From NCBI RefSeq assembly GCF_000830985.1, contig NZ_CP007151.1:1550001-1614000 (forward strand): a stretch of 64,000 nucleotides of DNA, in the 5' to 3' direction. The stretch comes from Marinobacter similis (GTDB lineage Bacteria > Pseudomonadota > Gammaproteobacteria > Pseudomonadales > Oleiphilaceae). The notes under the pieces are model-generated. The model worked only from the letters and a program-made list of their open reading frames with translations, did no database searches and had not been told where the DNA came from. Positions 18,683 to 27,417 of the stretch are shown here, piece after piece; within the stretch, counting starts at the first letter, position 1; every line of letters begins with the position of its first letter. A program made the translations under genes and the position numbers.

Positions 18683-21375
18683 GTGAACAGCGAGCATCAG
18701 ACAGCGACCGAGGTTCGGACCACCTGCCCATACTGTGGTGTTGGTTGCGGCGTGACGGCCGGCTCAGGGCAAGTCAGTGGCGACCAGCAGCACCCCGCCA
18801 ATCAGGGGCGGTTGTGTGTTAAAGGCTCGGCCTTGCACGAGACCCTGGTGTCCGACGGTCGCCTGTTGCGGCCCCGGCTCGCCGGTGTGGAGAGTGACTG
18901 GCCCGAGGCGCTGAAAGCCGCGTCTGGGGCCATTCGCGCAGCGGTAGCCAAGCACGGCCCAGGTTCGGTGGCGTTCTATCTGTCGGGTCAGCTGTTAACC
19001 GAGGATTATTACGTTGCCAACAAACTGGCCAAGGTTTTGTCGGCACACCGCATGTGGATACCAACTCCCGCCTGTGCATGTCTTCCGCGGTGGCCGCTCA
19101 TAAACGGGCGTTCGGGGAAGACTGTGTACCCGGCTGCTATGACGATGTGGAGTTGGCGGATCTGCTGGTACTGGCTGGCAGCAACGCCGCCTGGGCCCAT
19201 CCGGTACTGTATCAGCGCATGAAAGCGGCTAGCCGGGCCGGGCGCCGGGTGGTGGTGATCGACCCACGCCGGACGGCTACCTCCGAGCTGGCGGACCTGC
19301 ACTTGAAGCTGAAGCCGGGCACCGACACTATTTTGTTCAACGGCCTGCTGGTGTGGCTGGCGGAAAACGACGGCCTGGACCAGCGCTATATTGACCGCCA
19401 TTGTCATGGCTTTGATGAAACCCTGGAGGCGGCCACCCAGGCGGCGCCTCAGTCAGTTCGGTAGCTGAGCAGTGCGATCTTCCACTAGCCGATGTGGAAA
19501 CCTTCTACCGCTGGTATGCACAGACTCCCCGAACGGTTACCGGTTTTTCTCAGGGCATCAATCAGGCCTCAGCGGGAACGGACAAGTGCAACAGCATTAT
19601 CAATTGCCATCTGGCCACCGGTCGGGTTGGTTTGCCGGGTGCCGGACCCTTTTCCCTGACCGGTCAGCCTAATGCCATGGGCGGGCGCGAAGTCGGCGGG
19701 CTGGCCAATACTCTGGCAGCCCACATGGATTACGACAGTCCGGGTGCCCGGGACAGTGTGGCCCGGTTCTGGGGTACCGAGCGAGTTCCTAAGGGCCCTG
19801 GCCTGAAAGCTGTGGAGCTTTTCGAAGCAGTGCATCGGGGCGAGATCAAGGTGCTTTGGGTCATGGGTACCAACCCGGCGGTTAGCTGCCGGAGTCGAAC
19901 CGGGTGCGCGAGGCATTAGCGCGTTGTCCCACGGTGATTGTCTCCGATTGCATGGCCGAGACCGACACCACCGCGTATGCCGACATTCTGTTACCCGCCG
20001 CCGGCTGGGGCGAGAAAGACGGCACGGTGACCAATTCCGAGCGCTGCATTTCCCGCCAGAGGTCGTTCCTGCCCCTGCCCGGCGAGGTGAAACCGGACTG
20101 GTGGATCATGGCGAACGTGGCCCGGGAGCTGGGTTATGGCGAGGCGTTTGGCTACCAGAGGCCGGCGGATATCTTTCGCGAGCACGCTGCTCTTTCCGGA
20201 ATCGCCGTCCAGGCCAGCGGTGGTTGCCGACAGTTTGATATCGATTGCCTGAAAACCCTGTCCGACTCCGAGTACGATCAATTCGAACCGCTGCAATGGC
20301 CAGTTTCAGTCACGCCGGAGGGCGGGATTGCCGGCACCCGCCGACTTTTTGGCCAGGGCGGCTTTGCCACCCCCGACGGTCGCGCTCGCATGGTGCCGAT
20401 CCACACGGTGAGCGTGGGCCAACAGCCCTCGCCGGCCCAGCCGCTGGTGGTAAACGCGGGCCGGATTCGCGATCAGTGGCACACCATGACCCGGACCGCC
20501 CTGGCACCGAGCTGCTCGCCCACCGGCAGGAGCCGTTTATTGAGGTGCACCCCAACGATGCCGAGGCGCTGACCCTGGCCGAGGGCGAACTGGGTCGGCT
20601 GACAGGACGCAACGGTGGCGAATACGTGGGCCGGATTCGGGTGACGCCGGATCAGCGCCCGGGCGAGGTGTTTGTGCCCATTCACTGGAACCGCCAGTTT
20701 GCCTCCCGGGGCACCGCGACTGATTTGATGATGGCAGTGACCGACCCGGTATCCGGGCAGCCCGAGGGCAAGCATGGCGTCGCCAGCCTGCAACCGTTGC
20801 CGAGTCGCTGGCACGCCCGGGTGATGCGCCGGCCGGCCAGCGGATGGCAGCCGGAATTGGCCAGTCCCTCGGGTTACTGGGCCCGGCAGCCGCTGAGTCA
20901 CAGCGAGAGCTGGTGGCTGGCGGGTAATCAACCGGTCGATTGGGAACGGGAGGCGGATGTCTGGCTGGGCGGTGCGGCTCAGGTGGTGATGGGTGATGTC
21001 GCCTGCGGCCGGTTTCGGGCTGCCAGAATTGTTGATGGTCAGCTGCAGGCGATTCTGCTGGTGGCATCGAGTGCGTCCGAGTTGCCGGATCTGGCCTGGC
21101 TGGATCAGTGCTTTGGAGCCGAGTGCCTGAGCCCGGAGCAACGTCAGTGCTTGCTTGCGGCTCGGGCGGTAGACAGCGAAGACACCGGCGCGCTGGTGTG
21201 CAGCTGTTTCCAGGTAGGGGAAAAGCAGATAGCCAAGGCGATTCAGGCCGGTGAAGGCAGTGTGGAAGCGCTGGGTCAGGCCCTGAAGTGCGGCACCAAC
21301 TGCGGCTCCTGCATCCCGGAATTGCGCGGTTTGCTGAGCCAACATCCGGCGCCGGAAGCGGCCGAAGTTTCCTGA
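18683..21375 (+). CDS. nasA: Assimilatory nitrate reductase catalytic subunit (four frame breaks)
   Basis: Cytoplasmic bis-MGD enzyme reducing nitrate to nitrite. The N-terminal [4Fe-4S] site is CPYCGVGCGV. The molybdopterin oxidoreductase core and dinucleotide-binding domain follow (GRNGGEYVGRIRVTP). A C-terminal BFD-like [2Fe-2S] domain has CSCFQVG and CGTNCGSC. The frame is lost near 19033, 19460, 19885 and 20509. Each is mended by one base, giving KGFVGTPHVDTNS, QSVRVAEQCD, AVSLPESNRV and LAPELLAHRQ, and 898 residues, the usual NasA length. The GTG start follows AAGGA. Electrons probably come from the flavoprotein at 11968-13212. Confidence 0.93.
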
Positions 21376-21382
21376 GCTTTGG

Positions 21383-22075
21383 TCAGCCGGCTTTGCGCAG
21401 TAGCGGTAAGGGCACCCGGTAGCGCAAACCTACAGACCGGCCGGTACCCTCAATGGTGCAGGTCTTCCGGTTGACCCGGCGAATCCGACCTTGAATCTCC
21501 CGGGTGCCTGCTCCAAAGCTCACTACCTCGCCGACCTGCCAGTGTTTGCGTGCTACAACCGGATCCGGCAGTTCGAACGGATCTGTCGACAGCGCCATGC
21601 CGCGGTCGGCGGCACGGATGGCCAGAGACCGCCGCACCGCTCCAGCCCCACCACAGGCGTGCAGTTCATCCAGAATCTCGTAGAAATGCCGGTTGTGCAC
21701 CGAACCCCGGAAGCGTTTGCCGGCGTTCTGCTGTAGCAGGTGCGCGAACTCGTGGCAGCAGGTGTGCGCCAGCAGGTTCAGCGGGCTCAGCTGGCCGTCG
21801 AAATAACCCCGTTTCCGGATCTCCCGGCTGGACAGCCAGCCATGGGCGGTGTCTGGCTGTTGCTTGGCCTCGACCATGCGCACGCCGTAGGTAATCAGGT
21901 GCTGTTTTCGCTGGGGATCAAAGCGGTGGTAGGTGGCCTGGCCGGCACCGACACGACACTGCAGGGAACTGCCTGGGAGGCGGTCTGTCAGCCAGCCGGT
22001 GGCCGGTTGCCAGAGTATGTCGTAGGTGGTGTCGCACATCAGTTGGCCGAGTTGCCGGGCCTGGTTACGGGTCAT
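21383..22075 (-). CDS. SprT-like zinc metalloprotease-type protein
   Basis: About 230 residues. Residues 100-125 contain HEFAHLLQQNAGKRF, an HExxH-like zinc site (HEFAH), and a third ligand candidate His lies further on (HNRHFYEIL). The C-terminal 60 residues look like a small beta domain (WQVGEVVSFGAGTREIQGRI). It resembles SprT/WSS-type proteases, whose bacterial role is unclear. The ATG at 22075 has no good ribosome site, so the start is unsure. It lies downstream of hcp on the same strand but behind that gene's terminator. Confidence 0.65.
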   Translation of the reverse strand: MTRNQARQLGQLMCDTTYDILWQPATGWLTDRLPGSSLQCRVGAGQATYHRFDPQRKQHLITYGVRMVEAKQQPDTAHGWLSSREIRKRGYFDGQLSPLNLLAHTCCHEFAHLLQQNAGKRFRGSVHNRHFYEILDELHACGGAGAVRRSLAIRAADRGMALSTDPFELPDPVVARKHWQVGEVVSFGAGTREIQGRIRRVNRKTCTIEGTGRSVGLRYRVPLPLLRKAG

Positions 22076-22144
22076 CAAGGAGCCATCTAGCAAATGCTTT
22101 GTCGGGAATATCGACGCTGATGATACCCGCTCCCGGGGCCGGCG

Positions 22145-22183
22145 CAAAACCACATCGGCCAGCATTGAAGCTGGCCGATGTGG
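22145..22183 (-). terminator. Terminator after hcp
   Basis: A perfect 14-bp inverted repeat, CCACATCGGCCAGC with GCTGGCCGATGTGG and a six-base loop, followed on the minus strand by TTTTG. Confidence 0.85.
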
Positions 22184-22202
22184 AGATGGCAACGCGCTTG
22201 GA

Positions 22203-22720
22203 TCAGGCCTCGAACGGCGAGCGCCAGTCGTCAGCGCCGGAGGTGCCGGCCACTGCGTGCTCCCAGGTGCCTTGCGGTATGACAGGGAGGTGGTGACCAA
22301 CTGGGTGAAGTCCGCGCTGGCGGCATCTTGGCAGTGAGGCATGTTGCACTGGATGTCGATGATGGTGGCGTCTTCCAGGATGGTCGAGAAGAAGTGCTCC
22401 TGCTTGCCCTCAACGGAGGTGCGGTACCACTTGAGCTCTACTTTGGGCAGCATTTCGCCGGAAGCCAGGGCGTTGTACATCAGTGGTGTGGCCTTGTTCA
22501 GGGCAGAGGTGAACTTGAACGGCTTGTGCACGCGCTGGCCGGACGGCTGGCCTGACTGCGGATCGGTCGGCACGGTCACAACATGGCTGAATTCCTGTAC
22601 CAGCACTTCGTCTTCGTGACCTTCCACGTAGATGTTGCCGACCGAGTCGGAAGTGAATGCGCCGGCGGTGATGTTGCCCTGTGTCTGCCCTTCGATACTG
22701 ATATAACAAGGAGTTGGCAT
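22203..22720 (-). CDS. hcp: Hcp family type VI secretion tube protein (frame broken near 22268)
   Basis: 172 residues after repair, typical for Hcp1. Characteristic segments are MPTPCYISIEGQTQGNIT, VQEFSHVV, HKPFKFTSALNKATPLMYNA and VELKWYRT. The frame is lost at 22264-22271 after SLSYRK. One base restores a WEHAVAGTSGADDW tail, the expected Hcp ending, and a stop at 22203. GGAG precedes the ATG. Hcp forms hexameric rings of the T6SS tube and is also exported. No other T6SS gene is in this window, so this is an orphan copy. Confidence 0.88.
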
Positions 22721-22930
22721 TGTCTGCTCCATGACGTGTGATTGAATGAGTGTCCCTATGGGTCTTCCCTGGACTTCCAAACAACTACAAACTCCGTGCC
22801 AGTGAAATAAAGGCCATATAAAACAGTGGTTAAGGTGAATTCTGTGTTGGCTTTGGCCGGTGCCAGGCAAGACGATGCCCGAGGGTTGAGCGAGGACTTG
22901 CTGACTGGGCAAAACCTTGCCCGGCCGGAC

Positions 22931-24739
22931 TCAGTCGAATGCCAGGGCGGCCAGTAAGGCCAGCAGAAGTAGCGCTGACAGGCTTTGCCAAAAGGCGACG
23001 GGGTGTCGCTCCATCAAGGGGGGGCGGTGCCGGCTCTGCCAGTCAGTGCCGGGTTGGCGGAGGTCGTGCAGGAATTCCGACAGTGCCGGATAGCGGCGGT
23101 GCGGTTCGGGATGGAGTGCCCTCGCCAGGGCGTCATCCACCCACATCGGGACATCTTCCCGGTAGGGCCGGGCCGATTGATAGGTGAGTCGGCGTTGCTG
23201 ACTGCGGCTGCGTATTTTTGGCACTTCCGCGCCAAAAGGCAGTTGACCGGTCAACAACTGATAGGTGATGACTCCCAGGGAGAACTGGTCGGCGAGCCAA
23301 CTGCCGGGTTCGCCCAGCATGGTTTCTGGTGCACTGTAAAGCGCTGCTCCGCGGGGATAATGCCCAGTATCGGTGTCGGTCATTTCCTGAAGGCCGGCGA
23401 CCCGGGTGGCGCCAAAATCGATCAGAGTGACGGTGCCGGCTGCATCCACCAGGATGTTTTCGGGTTTCAGGTCCTGATGCACCATCTCCAGCCGGTGGAA
23501 GGCACGTAAGCCCCGCCCGATCTGGTCCACCAGATTGCGAACCGTCTCCAGGGCAGGCGCCGGGTGATCCAGCATCCACTGTTTCAGGGTTCGGCCTTCC
23601 ACGAATTCGGTCACCAGATAGACCCAGCTGCGGGGCCTGTCCGGGGCGAAAGGCCTTACTACGTGAGGGTTTGAGATGCGACGGGCAATCCACTCCTCGG
23701 TGGCGAACTGTTCGAGGTATTCCGGATCGTCACGAAGATCCGTGGATGGGATCTTGATCACCACCGGTGTCTGGGTCGCCTCATCCACCGCCTGGAATAC
23801 GTGGCTGCGGCCACTGGCGTGGATCTGGCGTTGAATACGGTAGCCGTCGAAGGATCGTCCCGGGGCCAGTTCCGGGGCGAAGGGCAGCTGGCTCAGTTCG
23901 CGGCTCAGCTCGCCCGCTTGCTGGGTCTTTGGCAGGTTATCGATGCGGATGATCTGCACCGTCAGGTTGTCGTCACTGCCAGCGGCCAGAGCAGCCGCTG
24001 CGAGGGCTTTGGCAGCCGCGGTCAGATCATCCGGGTGCCGTTGCAGCCGTTCCAGGATTTCGGTTTCTGCCAGAGGTTCATAAACCCCGTCGGTGGCCAG
24101 CAGGAATCTGTCGCCGACCTGCAGCGGAGCCTGCTGGTAGTCAATGTCCAGCTGGTGGTCCATGCCCATGGCGCGGGTCAGACAGCTCTCGGTTCGGGAC
24201 AGCCAGAGACGATGATCCGTGGTCAATTGCTCCAGGGCCCGGTCGTGAACCCTGTAGACCCGCGAGTCGCCCACGTTGAACACATGCGCGGTGGTTGATT
24301 TCAGCACCAGGACACTCAGAGTGCAGATGTAGCCACGGTCGAGATCATACCGGTATTGGCTGCGTCGGGTCTGGGCGTGGAGCCAGGCGTTGGTGGCCAG
24401 CAGCACCCGCTGCACCGACTTCTTGACCGACCAGGTTTCCGGCGTGGAGAAGTAGTCACTGAGAAAGCCGGCCACCGCCGATTCACTCGCCACCTGGCTG
24501 ACATTGCTGGAACTGATGCCATCGGCTATGGCTACCGCGATGCCCTTGGTTGCCCGCTGCAGCGGGTCAGGAATCAGCAGACCGTGAAAATCCTGGTTGG
24601 CGGTTTTCAGTCCGCGGTCTGAATACTGGCCAACGGTGATTTCCAGTTGTGCTGAAACGGGTTTGCCCCCGTCCGGTAGCGATACCGGCGGGGGCGTTCC
24701 GGCCTGTGCGGTGGCCGGATCAGGACAGGGTTCAGGCAC
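22931..24739 (-). CDS. PP2C phosphatase - Ser/Thr protein kinase fusion, membrane-tethered
   Basis: A bifunctional protein of about 602 residues. The N-terminal PP2C domain (about 35-265) has ANQD, IADGISSSN, GDSRVYR, LLATDGVYE and GSDDNLTV, the metal-binding aspartates. The Hanks-type kinase domain (about 300-560) has the VVIK lysine, HQDLKPEN catalytic loop, DFG, and a Thr-rich activation segment; the glycine loop (HASGRSHVF) is weak. A single C-terminal membrane helix follows. The likely GTG start (24739) overlaps the stop of the nitrite channel gene, so expression is coupled. P. aeruginosa has a comparable kinase gene next to nirB. Confidence 0.88.
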   Translation of the reverse strand: MPEPCPDPATAQAGTPPPVSLPDGGKPVSAQLEITVGQYSDRGLKTANQDFHGLLIPDPLQRATKGIAVAIADGISSSNVSQVASESAVAGFLSDYFSTPETWSVKKSVQRVLLATNAWLHAQTRRSQYRYDLDRGYICTLSVLVLKSTTAHVFNVGDSRVYRVHDRALEQLTTDHRLWLSRTESCLTRAMGMDHQLDIDYQQAPLQVGDRFLLATDGVYEPLAETEILERLQRHPDDLTAAAKALAAAALAAGSDDNLTVQIIRIDNLPKTQQAGELSRELSQLPFAPELAPGRSFDGYRIQRQIHASGRSHVFQAVDEATQTPVVIKIPSTDLRDDPEYLEQFATEEWIARRISNPHVVRPFAPDRPRSWVYLVTEFVEGRTLKQWMLDHPAPALETVRNLVDQIGRGLRAFHRLEMVHQDLKPENILVDAAGTVTLIDFGATRVAGLQEMTDTDTGHYPRGAALYSAPETMLGEPGSWLADQFSLGVITYQLLTGQLPFGAEVPKIRSRSQQRRLTYQSARPYREDVPMWVDDALARALHPEPHRRYPALSEFLHDLRQPGTDWQSRHRPPLMERHPVAFWQSLSALLLLALLAALAFD

Positions 24740-25579
24740 GGTTGGCCAGTGCTGAGTCGTCAAAGGCCGCAGGTGCCGGGCGCTTGGGCGCGGTGCGTAC
24801 GTGGGTGCTGTAGAGCGTGAGTCCGGTAAAGGCCAGACCACCTACCAGGTTACCCAGCACCGTCGGGATCTCGTTCCACCACAGGTAATCCATGACCGAG
24901 AATTCACCGCCCATGATCATGGCGGACGGGAACAGGAACATGTTCACGATGGAATGCTCGAAGCCCATGAAGAAGAACAGCATGATCGGCATCCACATGG
25001 CCAGTACCTTGCCGCTGACGTTGGTGGAGATCATCGCGCCAACCACGCCCATGGACACCATCCAGTTGCACAGCATGCCGCGGATGAAGATGGTGGCCCA
25101 GCCGGCAGCGCCGTACTCGGCGTAACCCAGGGTGCGGTCTTCGCCCACGCTGGCGATCTTGGCGCCGACAGCGCCCGGGTCAGTGTTGAAACCATAGGTG
25201 AAGATGAACGCCATCATGAAGGCAACGGTCAGGGCACCGCCCAGGTTACCCAGGAACACCCAGCCCCAGTTGCGCAAAATGGCCTTGGGGGTAACGCCCG
25301 GGCGCTTATCCAGCAGTGCCAACGGGGTCAGCATGAACACGCCAGTGAGCAGGTCAAAGCCCATCAGGTACAGCATGCAGAACCGATCGGGAACAGGATG
25401 GCGCCAATCAGGAACACCCCGGTCTGAACCGCAACGGTGATGGCAAACGCCGCCGCCAGAGCCAGGATTGCACCGGCCATGAAGGCACGTATCAGGGTGT
25501 CACGGGTGGACATGAAGATCTTGGATTCACCCGCGTCCACCATCTTGGTGGCGAACTCGGAAGGTAAAATATAAGACAT
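24732..25579 (-). CDS. Formate/nitrite transporter (FNT) family channel (frame broken near 25381)
   Basis: 282 residues after repair; six helices are expected. FNT signatures include GFDLLTGVF, NWMVSMGV (the NW-x5-A/G-like site) and FFMGFEHSIVNMF. The frame breaks at 25380-25382; one T in the minus strand gives FPIGFCMLYLMGFDLLTGVF. In this context it most likely moves nitrite (NirC-like) rather than formate. It is led by the clearest ANTAR-type leader of the window and a sigma-54 promoter, and is cotranscribed with the kinase/phosphatase. Confidence 0.9.
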
Positions 25580-25711
25580 AGCTGGTTCCTCTGGCCCACA
25601 AAAAAACGGCGCTGCTCACCACCTTTAATGCTGCCTGTGCAGGGTGAAGAGCAGACGCCGTTGTCTGAAATGATGCTGTCGCTGTGAGCAGAGCCCACGT
25701 TGGCTCTACTG
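25580..25711 (-). promoter_or_regulatory. NasR (ANTAR) antitermination leader, nitrite channel-kinase operon
   Basis: The best copy of the motif. P1 is AGAGCC-AACGTG-GGCTCT (25707-25690), six perfect pairs. P2 is CAGAC-AACGGC-GTCTG (25667-25652), five perfect pairs. Both are hexaloops with A1 and G4. The loop and 3' arm of P2 are also the 5' arm of the terminator (25662-25600, ACGGCG.../...CGCCGT and seven U). P1 starts about 4 bases after the predicted transcription start. Confidence 0.88.
25600..25662 (-). terminator. Leader terminator before the nitrite channel gene
   Basis: ACGGCG, TGCTC and TCACC pair with GGTG, GAGCA and GCGCCGT, then seven U, about 20 bases before the ATG. It is an attenuator because no gene precedes it on this strand. 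Confidence 0.85.
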
Positions 25712-25721
25712 ATCTGGTTGT

Positions 25722-25737
25722 TGCAGGGACTGTGCCA
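25722..25737 (-). promoter_or_regulatory. Sigma-54 promoter of the nitrite channel-kinase operon
   Basis: TGGCACAGTCCCTGCA: perfect TGGCAC, GG and GC 10 bases apart, and CTGCA for TTGCA. A GCAC-N7-GTGC NtrC-like site is about 100 bases upstream. Confidence 0.82.
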
Positions 25738-25836
25738 GGGTCGTGGGGTAAAGCTTAAAGCTTATTAGGTTCAGGGGCTTACGGAGGGCGGTTTGTTTTT
25801 TTACAGTGGCTCGTTGGCCTTCTCGCACGGTGGCAT

Positions 25837-25851
25837 GCACCCGTTCAGTGC
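25837..25851. promoter_or_regulatory. Candidate NtrC-binding site
   Basis: GCAC-CCGTTCA-GTGC fits the GCAC-N7-GTGC core of NtrC enhancers and sits at a usual distance upstream of the sigma-54 element at 25722-25737. It would link this operon to nitrogen limitation. Apart from the leader, promoter and this site, the 322-base gap 25580-25901 shows nothing else. Confidence 0.6.
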
Positions 25852-25901
25852 GTAATTTCAGGTCAGTGCTGCCTTCTGGTTCGATTGAGTTCAGTTCAGT
25901 C

Positions 25902-26612
25902 TCAACGCAGACGGAATCGGACGGGCAGAGCGTAGCTGAAACTCTGACCATTCATTCTGGCAGGCACCGCCGGCAGGGGTTCGGCGTCTCTGAGCATCTC
26001 CAGGGCGGCGTCATCGAGCAGCTGGTGGCCAGAACCGGTTTTCAAGTGCAGTTCCAGCAGCTCCCCCTCCCGATCGAAACTGAAGACCACCAGTGGCGTG
26101 CCTTCCTGTCCCAACCGACGTGCCCGTCTGGGGTATTGGTAATGCTGGCTCAGATGCCGGCTGAGCTGGTTCAGGTACTCGTCGATTCTGGCGGAACTGC
26201 CCGCTTCAAGTTGTACCTGCTGGTTTTGTGGTTCGGTACTCTCGGAAATGTCCGTGGCTGTGGTTACTGATGATTCCGGCGGGCTGGTTTCGGCCGGCGG
26301 TTCCGGAGCCGGTTCGGGCTTTGGCTCCGGTTCTGGCTCAGGCTCCGGTTTCGGTGCTGGCTTTGGTTCTGGTTCTGGTTCGGGTTTTGGCTGGGGCTCC
26401 GGCTCTGATGGCTGCTCGGGGGGCGCCTCAGGTTCGGGTTCCTGCTGTGGGGCCAGACTGATGCGAACCGCCGGAGCGGTGTTGCTGGTCGCCTCACCCA
26501 TTGCCAGTTGGGTGATCGGTTGTTGGGGTAGAGCGAACAGCAGGATCAGCCCAGCGGTCACCACCGCCACCAGCAACAGTCCAGCCTTGATCAATCCCTG
26601 CGTGGGTCTCAT
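25902..26612 (-). CDS. tonB: TonB-like energy transducer
   Basis: 236 residues. An N-terminal membrane anchor is at about 8-29. A long Pro/Glu/Lys region of EPEPKP repeats (about 55-110) spans the periplasm. The C-terminal TonB domain (about 150-236) has YPRRARRLGQEGTPLVVFSFDREG. It transmits proton-motive energy to outer-membrane receptors. The ATG overlaps the stop of the preceding ExbD gene by 4 bases. It is last in the four-gene operon under a Fur-like site. Confidence 0.9.
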   Translation of the reverse strand: MRPTQGLIKAGLLLVAVVTAGLILLFALPQQPITQLAMGEATSNTAPAVRISLAPQQEPEPEAPPEQPSEPEPQPKPEPEPEPKPAPKPEPEPEPEPKPEPAPEPPAETSPPESSVTTATDISESTEPQNQQVQLEAGSSARIDEYLNQLSRHLSQHYQYPRRARRLGQEGTPLVVFSFDREGELLELHLKTGSGHQLLDDAALEMLRDAEPLPAVPARMNGQSFSYALPVRFRLR

Positions 26613-27019
26613 GAGCCCGGTTCCGTTAACAGCAGGATTTCGGTGTGGCCGGCGTTCTCGAGGGTCCTGAACAGGCTCTCCAGTTTGGCCATGGCCAAGC
26701 CTTCGGCCGCAGCGATGGTCAGCGGCTTTTGCGGGTCTGCCGGCGGCAGTGATGCAAGCAGGCGTTCTTTGTTCAGGACCTGGCCGGCGATCTTCCAGTC
26801 GCCACTGCTGGTCACCGACAGATCGGCCCGGGGCTCCTGTTGCTGCGCTCCGATCTCGGCCGTGGGCAGCTCGGGCAGCGGTTCATCGGCAATCTGGCCG
26901 GCTACGATAAAAAACATCAGTAGCAGGAACACCAGATTGATCAGTGGCAATAGCGCATCTTCCACGCGCTCCATCAAGGTCTTGCCTGAGCTGAACGGTG
27001 GTGGAAGCAGGTCGGTCAT
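26609..27019 (-). CDS. exbD: ExbD-like biopolymer transport protein (second copy)
   Basis: About 136 residues. It has one membrane helix (about 20-42, LPLINLVFLLLMFFIVAGQI) and a periplasmic domain. In ExbD proteins the helix carries a proton-conducting Asp; here the matching position reads PLINLVF, with Asn where many have Asp, so it may not conduct protons. Start overlaps the first exbD stop (ATGA). It is divergent from the first copy, suggesting a hetero-oligomer. Confidence 0.85.
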   Translation of the reverse strand: MTDLLPPPFSSGKTLMERVEDALLPLINLVFLLLMFFIVAGQIADEPLPELPTAEIGAQQQEPRADLSVTSSGDWKIAGQVLNKERLLASLPPADPQKPLTIAAAEGLAMAKLESLFRTLENAGHTEILLLTEPGS

Positions 27020-27417
27020 GGGGTCTGTTCGGATTGTCGTTGCCAATGGGTTTCGATGCCGGCGGCGTCCAGACGGGTCAGGGCCTGGGTGAACTGCCCC
27101 AGTATGGTTTGCGGGTGGGTGCCCAGAGTGACTTCGCTGATCTCTTCTGCGGCAAGGGCAGGGATCAGCTCGTTCAGTTCAAACGATTGTCCTTTTCCCT
27201 CCCAGAGCACCCGGCCGTCGTTGCCAACGGTCAGTTCCGGTATCGGCTCACCTGCCTCGGTGCGCTGGTCCGGAGTGGCATTGGCCAGTTCCAGTGAGCC
27301 CACGGGCAATAGACGGCTGGTCAGCATGAAAAACACCAGCAGGATGAACACCACATCAATCAGCGGTGTCATGCGAATGGGAATGGGTCGGCTGGGCCGG
27401 GGTTCAACCAGTTGCAT
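27016..27417 (-). CDS. exbD: ExbD-like biopolymer transport protein (first copy)
   Basis: About 133 residues with RPIPIRMTPLIDVVFILLVFF, the canonical ExbD helix with the conserved Asp (PLIDVVF), then a periplasmic domain. It works with ExbB to energise TonB. The ATG at 27417 overlaps the exbB end by 14 bases. It retains the Asp that the second ExbD lacks. Confidence 0.88.
   Translation of the reverse strand: MQLVEPRPSRPIPIRMTPLIDVVFILLVFFMLTSRLLPVGSLELANATPDQRTEAGEPIPELTVGNDGRVLWEGKGQSFELNELIPALAAEEISEVTLGTHPQTILGQFTQALTRLDAAGIETHWQRQSEQTP

Noticed and set aside
18683..21375. nasA as a decayed pseudogene
   Set aside because: All four breaks are single-base losses and every cofactor motif is intact; the same error is found throughout conserved genes around it.
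25706..25951. Short minus-strand ORF upstream of the nitrite channel gene
   Set aside because: It overlaps the tonB end, the NtrC-like site and the sigma-54 promoter, and has no ribosome site or family.
26264..26497. Repeat-rich ORF in the TonB proline region, or a CRISPR-like array
   Set aside because: The short repeats are codons of an EPEPKP spacer in TonB; there are no spacers or palindromic direct repeats.
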